From JANOMH01 sp031422295 (GTDB lineage Bacteria > Pseudomonadota > Alphaproteobacteria > Rhodobacterales > Rhodobacteraceae), in NCBI GenBank assembly GCA_031422295.1, contig JANOQM010000040.1, positions 1 through 64,000 of the forward strand: DNA of 64,000 nucleotides, written 5' to 3'. Numbering within the stretch: position 1 is the stretch's first letter; each line of letters opens with the position of its first letter. Made by a program: the position numbers and the translations under genes. This document shows, one piece after another, positions 16,302 through 25,296 of this stretch. The notes under the pieces are model-generated. The model was not told the origin of the DNA. It did not search any database and was given only the letters and a program-made list of their open reading frames with translations.

Positions 16302-17378
16302 ATGATTGATTTTCTGATAATTGGCGGTGGTATCGCCGGACTATCCGCAGGCGCGCGGCTGGCACATTTGGGCAAAGTGACCCTTTTGGAACAGGAACCC
16401 GCCCTAGGCTATCACACCTCAGGCCGGTCCGCGGCAATGTTCGAGGAAACCTATGGTTTGCCATCCGTGGTGGCACTTAACCGGGCGAGCAAGGCGTATC
16501 TGGCGACCGAACATGGCGGCGTCCTTAGCCCGCGTGGGCAGTTGATGGTCGGGTCGGCTGCACAGGCAGACGCCTTTGCCAAAGATAGGATCAGTCTGGA
16601 AATGCAGGATATTTCAGTATCCGAGGCGCGGGACGTGGTGCCCATATTGAACCCCGCTGTGGTGGACAGGGCCGCATATCACCCCGGCGCATTAGATATC
16701 GACACTGACCTTCTGATGCAGAACTTCGCCCGGGCCTTGCGAACCCAGGGCGGGCAGATCATCCTGAAATCTCAGGTCACAGGGATCCATCGCACCGCTA
16801 CTGGCTGGGCCGTGACCACCAATACCGAAACCTATGACGCCCGCCATATCGTCAACGCCGCAGGGTCATGGGCCGATCTTATCGCGCGTATGGCCGGGAT
16901 TGCCCCGATCGGGCTCACCCCGTTGCGCCGGTCCATGGCCCGCATCCCTGCCCCCGGTGGACTGGACGTCAGCAAATGGCCAATGATCCATGGGCCGGGC
17001 GAGGATTGGTATGCCAAACCCGACGCCGGGGCGCTGATCGTGTCGCCTGCAGAAGAGGACCTGACCCATCCGCATGACGCCTATGCCGATGACATGGTGC
17101 TGGCCGAAGGGCTGGCGCGGTACGAGGCGCATGTAACCGAACCCGTAACGCGGATGCTGGCCAATTGGGCGGGCTTGCGGACCTTTGCGCCAGACCGGCA
17201 ACTGGTGCTGGGGCCATCGGTGCAGGATCCGACATTCATCTGGTGCGCAGGGCAAGGCGGCTACGGCTTTCAAACCGCACCCGCCGCCAGTCAGTTGCTG
17301 GCCGATCTGGTGTCGGGCGCAGCGTCGCAGATTGATGCAGCCACTATCACGGCCACAGCCCCGGCGCGGTTCGGGTAA
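16302..17378 (+). CDS. FAD-dependent oxidoreductase, D-amino-acid (DauA-like) dehydrogenase
   Basis: A 358-aa DAO-family flavoprotein. The N-terminal dinucleotide fold is FLIIGGGIAGLSAGARLA, followed by the LLEQEPALGYHTSGRSAAMFEE segment typical of DauA-like D-arginine dehydrogenases and relatives. The C-terminal motif WCAGQGGYGFQTAPAAS closes the FAD site. It probably oxidises an amine or D-amino acid; the substrate cannot be read from sequence. It lies 139 bases after the binding-protein gene and may have its own promoter. Confidence 0.82.
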   Translation: MIDFLIIGGGIAGLSAGARLAHLGKVTLLEQEPALGYHTSGRSAAMFEETYGLPSVVALNRASKAYLATEHGGVLSPRGQLMVGSAAQADAFAKDRISLEMQDISVSEARDVVPILNPAVVDRAAYHPGALDIDTDLLMQNFARALRTQGGQIILKSQVTGIHRTATGWAVTTNTETYDARHIVNAAGSWADLIARMAGIAPIGLTPLRRSMARIPAPGGLDVSKWPMIHGPGEDWYAKPDAGALIVSPAEEDLTHPHDAYADDMVLAEGLARYEAHVTEPVTRMLANWAGLRTFAPDRQLVLGPSVQDPTFIWCAGQGGYGFQTAPAASQLLADLVSGAASQIDAATITATAPARFG

Positions 17379-17449
17379 ACGGCATTATTGCCGCAACGGG
17401 ATTGGGCTGTTAGCCTTCTCACCAGATGATTTAATGCAGGAGATTAACC

Positions 17450-17914
17450 ATGCGCCGTTCGAAATTTGCCTTTGCGCTGTTCTGCGGCCTGATCCCCTCA
17501 CTGGCCCGCGCCGACATGCTGGACCGCTACCGCGATGCGTCCGTGGCGCAGGCCACCCGGATGCAGGCCTTCATGGTGTCCCGCGTGCCCGAGATTGAGG
17601 CGGTCCTGCCCGATACCGCATGGACCCCCGAAATGGATGCCGTGGCGACCTGCACCATTGACGGCATTCGTGCCGTCAATGGCGATGCCGGGGTCGCCGC
17701 TTATGTCACAGCGCTTGAGGATTGGGCCGCCACCGAAATCCGCTCAATGGCGACCATGGCCGAAGGGATGGATCCGGTCCTGAGTGATGAACTGGCCATG
17801 CAACTGTCGATGGATTGCGGCGGGATGGAATTGGCCCAGACCCAGATGCAGGACAGCGGCATGATCGAAGTGATGATGCAGCCCGAGGTGATGCAGGCGC
17901 TGATGGCCGAATAG
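17450..17914 (+). CDS. Exported protein of unknown function
   Basis: A 154-aa protein with a clear Sec signal (MRRSKFAFALFCGLIPSLARA) and a predicted periplasmic mature part that is mostly helical and methionine-rich near the C-terminus (MIEVMMQPEVMQALM). It has two cysteines (CTIDGIRAV, MDCGGMEL) that could form a disulfide. CAGGAGA precedes the ATG. I do not recognise the family. Confidence 0.7.
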   Translation: MRRSKFAFALFCGLIPSLARADMLDRYRDASVAQATRMQAFMVSRVPEIEAVLPDTAWTPEMDAVATCTIDGIRAVNGDAGVAAYVTALEDWAATEIRSMATMAEGMDPVLSDELAMQLSMDCGGMELAQTQMQDSGMIEVMMQPEVMQALMAE

Positions 17915-18024
17915 CGGCCACTGGTAAACAGGCTGTTGCAAGATATGCGCTGTCGCTACGTCAACTTGTCCTTGCCGAAACCACATTGCTCCACCATGTC
18001 TATGCGCGGGAGGACGCGACGCGC

Positions 18025-18336
18025 ATGACTCGCCGGGGAAAAAGGCTGGCCCGCCAGTTTGAACTGATTCAGCGCCGGTTTCCGGCGCTGGCCGGTTTTG
18101 TGCGCGGCATGCGGTCCAACCGGGTCATGTTGATCCGGCTGCCAATCGCGCTGGTTTTGATCTTTGGCGGTGTGTTTTCGTTCCTGCCAATACTGGGCAT
18201 CTGGATGCTGCCACTGGGCCTGATGCTGCTGGCACTTGACGTGCCAGTGCTGCAGGGCCCCGTATCAGTTCTGATCATCCGCTGGCGGCGCAGGATCGCG
18301 GTGTGGCGGCGCTGGTTACGCCGCAAACGGGCGTAG
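18025..18336 (+). CDS. Small membrane protein of unknown function
   Basis: A 103-aa protein with an arginine-rich N-terminus (MTRRGKRLARQFELIQRRFP), a hydrophobic hairpin at about residues 40-75 (LIRLPIALVLIFGGVFSFLP, then LPLGLMLLALDVPVLQGP), and an arginine/tryptophan-rich tail. The frame is open back to 17815 across the previous gene. The ATG at 18025 is chosen because GGGAGG lies upstream at 18008-18013 and the protein then begins just before its basic stretch. Function unknown. Confidence 0.6.
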   Translation: MTRRGKRLARQFELIQRRFPALAGFVRGMRSNRVMLIRLPIALVLIFGGVFSFLPILGIWMLPLGLMLLALDVPVLQGPVSVLIIRWRRRIAVWRRWLRRKRA

Positions 18337-18355
18337 GATTGGCAGATTGCCCTCC

Positions 18356-20848
18356 CTACCCATCCATCCGGATCGTCACATTCGCCGGGTCATAAGGGCT
18401 GTCCTCGACCACCACCGCGTCCCATAATTCGCGGAACATCCGGACCTTAAGCTTTTGGCCGACTTGTGTAAGGTCTGGCCGGACATAGCCCATACCGATG
18501 CTCTTGCCAAACGCCACCGAATACCCGCCCGAGGTCAACCGTCCGACGCGGGTGCCGTCCGGGGCGAACAGCACCTCTTTGCCCCAGGGGTCGGCGTCGG
18601 CAGGGCCGTCAATCAGCACCGTCACACATTTTGACCGGATTCCAATGGCTTGCATCGCGTCCTTGCCATGGAAATCCTTGGTCAGGTCCACAAACCGCGG
18701 CAAATCCGCCTCCAGCGGCGTCGCATCGCGGCCCAGTTCGGTGCCGAAGGCGCGATAGGATTTCTCCTGCCGCAGCCAGTTTTGCGCCCGCGCGCCGACC
18801 AGCTTCATCCCATGCGGTTCGCCAGCTTTCTCAAGCAAATCAAACAGATAGTTCTGCATTTCAATCGGATGGTGCAATTCCCAGCCCAATTCACCGGTAT
18901 AGGCCACCCGGATCGCATTGACCGGGCACATGCCCAGTTCAATCGGCTTGGCTGACAGCCACGGGAAACGTTTGTTGCTCAGCGCGGTTTCGGGGTCCGC
19001 GTCCTTGATCACCGCCTTCAACACATCGCGTGACTTCGGCCCGGCGATGGCGAGCACACCCCATTGCGTGGTGACGTTCTGCACCTCGATCCGGCCGAAT
19101 TGCGGCTCCATATCCTGCACCGCCTTGCGCAGGTAGTCCGCATCGTAATCGGTCCAAGCCCCTGCAGACACCAGATAATATTCGTCATCCTTCAACCGCA
19201 CGATAGTATATTCGGTCCGCGTGGTGCCAGCGGCAGTCAGTGCGTAAGTCAGGTTGATCCGACCAACTTTGGGCAGCTTGTTCGTCGTAAACCAATCCAG
19301 AAACGCCGTGGCCCCCGGCCCTTTGACCACATGCTTGGTAAAGGCTGTCGCATCAATCAGCCCTACGCCATTTCGAATGGCCTTGGCCTCCTCCACCGCA
19401 TATTGCCACCAGCCACCGCGCCGGAAACTACGCGAAGAATGGTCGTCAAACCCCTGTGGCGCATAGTAATTCGGCCGGTCCCAGCCGTTCACATGCCCAA
19501 ACTGCGCCCCCCGGGCCTTTTGCCGGTCATAGGCCGGGGCGGTGCGCAAAGGCCTGCACGCCTCGCGCTCTTCATCCGGGTGATGTAGGATAAAGACATG
19601 GGAATAGCATTCCTCATTCTTGCGGGCAGCATATTCAGTGGTCATCCAAGAGCCGAATCTTTTCGGATCAAGCGAGGCCATGTCGATCTCCGCCTCGCCC
19701 TGCACCATCATCTGGGCGAGGTAGTATCCGGTGCCCCCAGCGGCGGTGATCCCGAACGAAAACCCCTCGGCCAGCCACATATTGCGCAATCCCGGTGCGG
19801 GGCCGACCAGCGGGTTCCCATCGGGGGTATAGCAGATCGGACCGTTGAAATCGTCCTTGAGCCCCACGTTTTCCGACGACGGAATCCGGTGGATGAACGA
19901 CATGTATTCGGTTTCGATCCGGTCCAAAGCCAGCGGGAACAGATCGGCCCTGAACGAGTCCGGCACACCATATTCGAACCGGGCCGGGGCACCGTTTTCA
20001 TATGGTCCCAAAATCCACCCGCCGCGTTCCTCGCGCACATACCATTTCGCATCGGCATCGCGCAAAACCGGGTGCTGCGGGTTAGTCTTGCGGTATTCGA
20101 CCAGCATCGGGTCGGGTTCGGTGACGATGAACTGATGTTCGACCGGAATGGCGGGGCTTTTGATCCCCAAAAGCCGCGCGGTGCGTTGCGCATGGTTGCC
20201 TGTCGCGGTGACGACATGTTCGGCATGAATGACGATCTGTTCGTCCGACGGAACCAGATTACCGCCTTGCTCAACCATCTTGGTACAAGTCACCTCCCAA
20301 TGATCGCCGGTCCACTTATACCCATCCGCCTGCCAGCGCCGTTCAATCACCGCCCCATGCTGCCGCGCCCCCTTGGCCATCGCCATCGTCACATCGGCGG
20401 GGTTGATATAGCCATCGGTGGGGTGGAAAATCGCGCCCTCAAGGTCTTCGGTCCGGACCAGCGGCCAGCGGTCCTTGATCTGGGCTGGGGTCAGCCATTC
20501 AAACGGCACATCGCAGGTTTCGGCAGTGGTCGCATAGACCATATATTCGTCCATCCGCGCCTTGGTCTGGGCCATGCGCAGGTTGCCCACCACGGCGAAC
20601 CCGGCGTTCAACCCGGTCTCGGCCTCAAGCGATTTATAAAAATCGACCGAATATTTGTGGATATGCGTCGTCGCAAACGACATATTGAACAGCGGCAACA
20701 GCCCCGCCGCATGCCAGGTTGACCCAGAGGTCAACTCATCCCGCTCCAGCAACATCACATCGGCCCAGCCAGCCTTGGCCAGATGATAGGCGATGGATGT
20801 GCCCACGGCACCGCCACCGACGACCAACGCTTTAACATGGGTTTTCAT
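18356..20848 (-). CDS. Dimethylglycine/sarcosine dehydrogenase-type flavoprotein with GcvT domain
   Basis: An 830-aa fusion: N-terminal FAD domain (VVGGGAVGTSIAYHLAKAG), a GSTWHAAG motif whose His is the covalent flavin site in dimethylglycine and sarcosine dehydrogenases, then a C-terminal GcvT-like folate-binding half from about residue 430 (GVGLIDATAFTKHVVKGPGA, RVAYTGELGWELH, FGTELGRDATPLEADL). It should N-demethylate a methylated glycine derivative and hand the one-carbon unit to tetrahydrofolate. The ATG at 20848 has AGGAG 8 bases upstream; the longer frame to 20938 lacks similarity. This family is numerous in marine Rhodobacteraceae, where it serves glycine-betaine breakdown. Confidence 0.88.
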   Translation of the reverse strand: MKTHVKALVVGGGAVGTSIAYHLAKAGWADVMLLERDELTSGSTWHAAGLLPLFNMSFATTHIHKYSVDFYKSLEAETGLNAGFAVVGNLRMAQTKARMDEYMVYATTAETCDVPFEWLTPAQIKDRWPLVRTEDLEGAIFHPTDGYINPADVTMAMAKGARQHGAVIERRWQADGYKWTGDHWEVTCTKMVEQGGNLVPSDEQIVIHAEHVVTATGNHAQRTARLLGIKSPAIPVEHQFIVTEPDPMLVEYRKTNPQHPVLRDADAKWYVREERGGWILGPYENGAPARFEYGVPDSFRADLFPLALDRIETEYMSFIHRIPSSENVGLKDDFNGPICYTPDGNPLVGPAPGLRNMWLAEGFSFGITAAGGTGYYLAQMMVQGEAEIDMASLDPKRFGSWMTTEYAARKNEECYSHVFILHHPDEEREACRPLRTAPAYDRQKARGAQFGHVNGWDRPNYYAPQGFDDHSSRSFRRGGWWQYAVEEAKAIRNGVGLIDATAFTKHVVKGPGATAFLDWFTTNKLPKVGRINLTYALTAAGTTRTEYTIVRLKDDEYYLVSAGAWTDYDADYLRKAVQDMEPQFGRIEVQNVTTQWGVLAIAGPKSRDVLKAVIKDADPETALSNKRFPWLSAKPIELGMCPVNAIRVAYTGELGWELHHPIEMQNYLFDLLEKAGEPHGMKLVGARAQNWLRQEKSYRAFGTELGRDATPLEADLPRFVDLTKDFHGKDAMQAIGIRSKCVTVLIDGPADADPWGKEVLFAPDGTRVGRLTSGGYSVAFGKSIGMGYVRPDLTQVGQKLKVRMFRELWDAVVVEDSPYDPANVTIRMDG

Positions 20849-21007
20849 CGCGCGACTCCTGTGGGCATTGCGTCCCTTTTGCCCGAACAGACCCTGACAC
20901 GACAAGTCTGCCCGACCTTTGCCAGCCGAAAACGACATCGGCCGGTTTTGTCAGCCAAGGCCGGGGTCAGGAATTGCCTTGGGGGTTGCCTTGGGCTATC
21001 CAGCCTC

Positions 21008-21412
21008 ATGCGCAAAAACCTGCCCCATCGCCCAAAGTTGCTGGTCCTGTGGACCCTGCTGCTAGGGCTGTTCGCGGCGGCAGTCCTGCCTGCCGGGACC
21101 ATGGCCGCGCGGACGGCTGACGGATCATGGGTGATCGAGCTTTGTACACCCGCAGGGGTCACGCGCGTGGCGCTTTTGGCTGATGGCACGATCCTGCCCG
21201 CGCCGGACGACCCCGCTACACCGCAATCCATGCCGGATTGCGCCTGGGCCAGCGCGCATGCGGTCAGTGCCACGCTGCCCCTGCCGGACTGGTCCCTGAA
21301 TCAGCCCGATCAGACCAGCGCCGCCCATCTGAAACTGGATGCAGCCCCGCAATACGCCGCCGCCGTGCCGCGCCTGATCCAACCCCGCGCACCCCCATCC
21401 CTCGTGATCTGA
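21008..21412 (+). CDS. DUF2946-like exported/membrane-anchored protein
   Basis: A 134-aa protein starting MRKNLPHRPKLLVLWTLLLG with one N-terminal hydrophobic segment, then ELCTPAGVTRVALLADGT and MPDCAWASAHA. The Cys-containing layout resembles DUF2946 proteins, which often lie beside PepSY or TonB-dependent metal-uptake genes. The PepSY gene follows after 38 bases, supporting a metal-related role. The frame is open back to 20783 through the flavoprotein promoter region; the ATG at 21008 fits the signal segment. Confidence 0.6.
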   Translation: MRKNLPHRPKLLVLWTLLLGLFAAAVLPAGTMAARTADGSWVIELCTPAGVTRVALLADGTILPAPDDPATPQSMPDCAWASAHAVSATLPLPDWSLNQPDQTSAAHLKLDAAPQYAAAVPRLIQPRAPPSLVI

Positions 21413-21450
21413 ACCCCACCCAAGGCTTTCATTTCACAGGAGAATTCACG

Positions 21451-22851
21451 ATGGTTTCCATCGACCCGACGGCTGGCCCACTGCCACCCGACCCCACTGT
21501 CAACAAACTCTACTTTGCCGCATGGCGCTGGCATTTCTACGCCGGGCTGTATGTGGCGCCGTTCCTGATCATGCTGGCCGTCACCGGGCTGATCATGATC
21601 TGGGTCAGTTCGATCACCGAACTGAATGGCGAACGCACCGCTATCGTGATCAGTGGCGATGTGATGGCGGTTTCAGCACAGGCCGATGCGGTGCTGGCCG
21701 ACTTCCCAAACGCCACGCTGACCCAGTATATCGAACCCCGCGCACCGGGCCGGGTGGCCCTGTTCCGGGCGCAGGTGGGTGACGTGGATACAGCCGTTCT
21801 GGTCAACCCCTATACCGCGGAAATCGTTGACAGTTTCGTGGCTGACGACAGCTGGTATACTTTCGCCAACCAAATCCACGGCGAATTGCTGATCGGCACC
21901 GTGGGTGACCGGATGATCGAGATTGCGGCAGGCTTTGGCGTCGTGCTGATCGTCACCGGGCTATATCTGTGGTGGCCGCGCAATGGGGCGGGGTTTGGGT
22001 TCGTGCTGATCCCAAACTTTGCGGCTCGCGGACGACCCCTGTGGAAATCGCTGCATCAAAGCATCGGGTTCTGGGCCTCGGCCCTGCTTTTGGTCTTTCT
22101 CGTCTCGGGCCTGTCATGGGCGGGCATCTGGGGCGAGAAATTCGTGCAGGCCTGGAATACTTTCCCGGCGGAAAAATGGGACACGCCGCTGTCGGATGAC
22201 ATCCATTCCAGCATGAATCACGCGGGCGAAACCGAAGTGCCCTGGCCGCTGGAACTGGCACCCCTGCCCGAATCCGGCTCGCTCAAAGGAATGGCCGCCA
22301 TTCCCGGCCCGGTGACCCTGGACAATGCCGCAACCTTTGCCCGGCAACTGGGCTTTGTCGGACGGTTTTGGCTGAACATTCCGGGCGATGCGACCGGTGT
22401 CTGGACCATCAGCCATGACAGCATGAGCAATGACGGCCCCAGCCCGACAGGCGACCGGACCCTGCATATCGACCAATACACCGGGCAGGTGCTGGTTGAT
22501 GTAGGCTACGCCGATTATTCGGTCTATGCTAAAATGATGGCTTACGGCATCGCCTTCCACGAAGGCGACATGGGCAACTGGAACCTTGCGTTGAACACGT
22601 TGTTCTGCGCGTCGATCATCTTCATGTCCACCTCCGGGCTGGTGATGTGGTGGAAACGGCGGCCTGCCGGGGCCTTGCGCTTTGCGGCCCCGCCGCTGCC
22701 GCATGACATGCCGTTGTGGAAGGGGGCCGTGCTGATGACCCTGCTGCTGTCATTGGCCTTTCCCATGGTCGGGCTGACCCTGCTGGCGGTCCTGCTGTTC
22801 GACATCCTGCTGGTGGCGCGCATCCCGGCCCTGAAACGACTGATGTCCTGA
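21451..22851 (+). CDS. PepSY-associated membrane protein
   Basis: A 466-aa inner-membrane protein of the PepSY_TM family (PiuB-like), thought to act in iron/siderophore reduction at the membrane. Four main transmembrane segments are visible: WHFYAGLYVAPFLIMLAVTG, FGVVLIVTGLYLWWP, SIGFWASALLLVFLVSGLSW and the C-terminal MTLLLSLAFPMVGLTLLAVL. Conserved histidines sit near membrane ends (RWHFYAG, LHQSIGF, GIAFHEGDMGNW). ACAGGAGA precedes the ATG at 21451. It probably forms an operon with the DUF2946-like gene. Confidence 0.87.
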   Translation: MVSIDPTAGPLPPDPTVNKLYFAAWRWHFYAGLYVAPFLIMLAVTGLIMIWVSSITELNGERTAIVISGDVMAVSAQADAVLADFPNATLTQYIEPRAPGRVALFRAQVGDVDTAVLVNPYTAEIVDSFVADDSWYTFANQIHGELLIGTVGDRMIEIAAGFGVVLIVTGLYLWWPRNGAGFGFVLIPNFAARGRPLWKSLHQSIGFWASALLLVFLVSGLSWAGIWGEKFVQAWNTFPAEKWDTPLSDDIHSSMNHAGETEVPWPLELAPLPESGSLKGMAAIPGPVTLDNAATFARQLGFVGRFWLNIPGDATGVWTISHDSMSNDGPSPTGDRTLHIDQYTGQVLVDVGYADYSVYAKMMAYGIAFHEGDMGNWNLALNTLFCASIIFMSTSGLVMWWKRRPAGALRFAAPPLPHDMPLWKGAVLMTLLLSLAFPMVGLTLLAVLLFDILLVARIPALKRLMS

Positions 22852-22907
22852 GCTTGCCTTGAAGCGCCCTGCCCTTGGCGTTACACCTGTGGCAGGGGGC
22901 TGCAACC

Positions 22908-23741
22908 ATGATCGTCTGCCACAAAATCGCAGAGCTTCGGGCCGCCGTATCCGGCTTTCGGCTGGCGGGCGAAACCGTGGGGCTGGTGCCGACGATGGGG
23001 GCGCTGCATGCGGGGCATATGGCGCTGATCGCGGCGGCCCGGGTGGACCATCCGCGCGTTGTTGTAACGATTTTTGTGAACCCCAGCCAGTTCGGCAATT
23101 CCCAGGATCTGGACCTGTATCCGCGTACCGAAAAGACCGATCTGGCGCTGCTGGCCGGGGCCGGTTGCGACGCAGTGTTCATCCCGCAAGTCCCTGAAAT
23201 CTATCCCGCCGGCGATGAAACCATTGTCGAGACGACACATCTGGCGGGCCTCTACCATGGGGCTATCCGCCCCGGTCATTTCAGGGGTGTGACCACGGTT
23301 GTGGCCCGGCTGTTCAACATCGCAGGCGCGGATACCGCCTATTTCGGACAAAAGGATTACCAGCAACTGGCGGTGATCCGGCGCATGGTCCGCGACCTGC
23401 ATATCCCGATCGGCATCGTCGGCGTGCCGACTGTGCGCGAACCTGACGGGCTGGCGATGTCGTCGCGCAATATGCGGCTGACCCCGCAGGACCGGGCGGC
23501 AGCCGTGGTGCTGAATGCAGCGTTGGTTATGGCCGCAGCTATGGCCAACCAAGGGGCAAGCGTCGAACAGATCGACACCGCAATCCGCACTAAAATCAAC
23601 GCCGAACCGCGGGCGACCCTGAAAGCCGTGGACATCGTCGACCCCCAGACCTTCGGCCCGCCGACCCGCGATCTGGGTATCATGATCTCGGCCCAATTCG
23701 GTGACGTTTTGTTAATAGACCAACGCGAGGTTCGAAAATGA
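22908..23741 (+). CDS. panC: Pantothenate synthetase
   Basis: Joins pantoate and beta-alanine with ATP to give pantothenate (coenzyme A pathway). The protein (277 aa) shows PTMGALHAGHMALI with the HxGH nucleotide-binding motif, FVNPSQF, YFGQKDYQQLAVIRRMV and SSRNMRL with the KMSKS-like loop. The ATG at 22908 has AGGGGG about 8 bases upstream; a start at 22875 would add an unrelated tail. It overlaps panB by ATGA. Confidence 0.96.
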   Translation: MIVCHKIAELRAAVSGFRLAGETVGLVPTMGALHAGHMALIAAARVDHPRVVVTIFVNPSQFGNSQDLDLYPRTEKTDLALLAGAGCDAVFIPQVPEIYPAGDETIVETTHLAGLYHGAIRPGHFRGVTTVVARLFNIAGADTAYFGQKDYQQLAVIRRMVRDLHIPIGIVGVPTVREPDGLAMSSRNMRLTPQDRAAAVVLNAALVMAAAMANQGASVEQIDTAIRTKINAEPRATLKAVDIVDPQTFGPPTRDLGIMISAQFGDVLLIDQREVRK

Positions 23742-24550
23742 GCATCCAGACCGAGAATATCCGCCGCAATACCGTGCCCCAGATTGCAAAAAGGAAAGGC
23801 GGCGAACCGATCGTGTCGCTGACCTCGTACCATGCGCATACGGCGGCGATCGTTGACCGCTATGCCGATTTCATTCTGGTGGGCGACAGTCTGGGCATGG
23901 TCATGCATGGGATGGACAGCACCGTGGGCGTGCCGCTGGACCTGATGATCATGCATGGCAAGGCCGTGGTCCGGGGCACCAAAAAGGCGCTGATCGTGGT
24001 CGACATGCCGTTTGGCAGCTATGAAGAAAGTCCCAATGTCGCCTTCCGCAACGCCGCCATGGTGATGAAGGAAACTGGCTGTGGCGCGGTCAAGATCGAG
24101 GGCGGCAAACGCATGGCCGAAACCATCCATTTCCTGACCGAACGCGGCATTCCGGTGATGGCGCATATCGGCCTGACGCCGCAATCGTCGCATATCATGG
24201 GTGGGTTCAAAACCCAGGGGCGCGATCAGGACACCTGGCCGCTGCACCTGGCCGACGCGCATGCAGTGACCGATGCCGGGGCCTTTGCCGTGGTGCTGGA
24301 AGGCATGGTTGAACCGCTTGCCGCCCAAATCACCCGCGACATTGCCATTCCGACGATTGGCATTGGCGCGTCCGTGCAGTGCGACGGGCAGATTCTGGTG
24401 CTCGAGGATATGCTGGGCCTGAACCCATGGACCCCGAAATTCGTCAAGGTTTACGGGCAACTGGGCCCCATGATCGAAGATTCGGTGCGCCGCTACGCCG
24501 AAGAGGTCCGCGCCCGCAGCTTTCCCACCGAAGATCAGGTTTACCGCTGA
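23738..24550 (+). CDS. panB: Ketopantoate hydroxymethyltransferase
   Basis: Transfers a one-carbon unit from methylene-tetrahydrofolate to ketoisovalerate, giving ketopantoate. The protein (270 aa) carries YADFILVGDSLGMVMHGMDS, GAVKIEGGKRMAETI and MAHIGLTPQSSHIMGGFKTQGR, all characteristic. It is translationally coupled to panC by a 4-base overlap. A 7-base-stem hairpin follows 15 bases after its stop. Confidence 0.97.
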   Translation: MSIQTENIRRNTVPQIAKRKGGEPIVSLTSYHAHTAAIVDRYADFILVGDSLGMVMHGMDSTVGVPLDLMIMHGKAVVRGTKKALIVVDMPFGSYEESPNVAFRNAAMVMKETGCGAVKIEGGKRMAETIHFLTERGIPVMAHIGLTPQSSHIMGGFKTQGRDQDTWPLHLADAHAVTDAGAFAVVLEGMVEPLAAQITRDIAIPTIGIGASVQCDGQILVLEDMLGLNPWTPKFVKVYGQLGPMIEDSVRRYAEEVRARSFPTEDQVYR

Positions 24551-24565
24551 TTCCGTACCGACTTT

Positions 24566-24585
24566 GGTCTGAACCCACTCAGACC
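24566..24585 (+). terminator. Possible terminator hairpin after panB
   Basis: GGTCTGA (24566-24572) and TCAGACC (24579-24585) pair across a 6-base loop. A second weaker hairpin CTGGC-TTTTG-GCCAG follows at 24591-24605. No long T run follows, so termination is possible but not certain. Confidence 0.4.
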
Positions 24586-24635
24586 ATTGGCTGGCTTTTG
24601 GCCAGACCATGGACCCGCCCGCCACTGGTCCAATT

Positions 24636-24663
24636 ATGACATTTTCATGACAGTTCCATGACA
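24636..24663 (+). promoter_or_regulatory. Triple Pho box upstream of the DUF4956-VTC operon
   Basis: ATGACA occurs at 24636, 24647 and 24658, a strict 11-base period. Read on the minus strand this is TGTCAT-N5-TGTCAT-N5-TGTCAT with AT-rich spacers, matching the known PhoB half-site (CTGTCAT plus a 4-base spacer). It lies 41 bases before the GTG of the DUF4956 gene. A 7-base hairpin AGCCGCA-CA-TGCGGCT directly follows at 24664-24679. Orientation is opposite to the textbook arrangement relative to the gene. Confidence 0.75.
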
Positions 24664-24704
24664 AGCCGCACATGCGGCTGCGGTCAGCCAAAAAGGAAAC
24701 TGTC

Positions 24705-25286
24705 GTGCGGATACCGGATTTCACCGATCCCAACTGGGAACTCATATCTCGTCTGGCAATCAATTGTGTCGCGATGATCATGCTGATCTTTGGCATGTAT
24801 TACCGGCGTTACCGCGACAAGGAACTGTCGACCACCGCGTCGATGTTCAACGTCTTTGCCTTTGCGGTGCTGACCATCCTGTCCAGTGTCGAATTCTCAA
24901 TCGCCGCCGGGTTCGGGTTATTTGCGATCCTCGCCCTGTTCTCGCTGCGCTCCGAAGCGATCAGCAAGATCGAAATTTCGTATTTCTTCGGCGCTATCGC
25001 CATCGCGGTGATCTGTTCGGTGCAGGGCACAACGCTGTGGCTGGTGCTGGGAATTGTCGGTTTTGTTCTGATTGCGGCTTGGGTGCTGGACCATCCCCGG
25101 ATCCTCAAATCCGTATCTTCAGCCAAAGTGACGCTCGACCGGATTGATCCGCATGTTCTGTCCGATACCGAACGTATGCGGGTAGAACTGTCCTCGCGGC
25201 TGGGGGTCGATGTGATGAACTTTCAGATTATCGAGTTGAATTATGTCAACGATCTGGCCCGTCTTAACGTTTATTTCCGGGCATAA
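24705..25286 (+). CDS. DUF4956 membrane protein
   Basis: A 193-aa protein of the DUF4956 family with about four transmembrane segments in the first 120 residues (LAINCVAMIMLIFGMYY, FAFAVLTILSSVEFSIAAGF, FFGAIAIAVICSV, LVLGIVGFVLIAAWVLD) and a cytoplasmic ferredoxin-like C-terminus ending VNDLARLNVYFRA. GTG at 24705 is preferred because AAGGA lies about 7 bases upstream; an ATG at 24672 is buried in a hairpin. DUF4956 genes commonly accompany VTC-domain genes, as here, and the pair sits behind a Pho box. Confidence 0.8.
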   Translation: MRIPDFTDPNWELISRLAINCVAMIMLIFGMYYRRYRDKELSTTASMFNVFAFAVLTILSSVEFSIAAGFGLFAILALFSLRSEAISKIEISYFFGAIAIAVICSVQGTTLWLVLGIVGFVLIAAWVLDHPRILKSVSSAKVTLDRIDPHVLSDTERMRVELSSRLGVDVMNFQIIELNYVNDLARLNVYFRA

Positions 25287-25296
25287 GGCCAAGATC

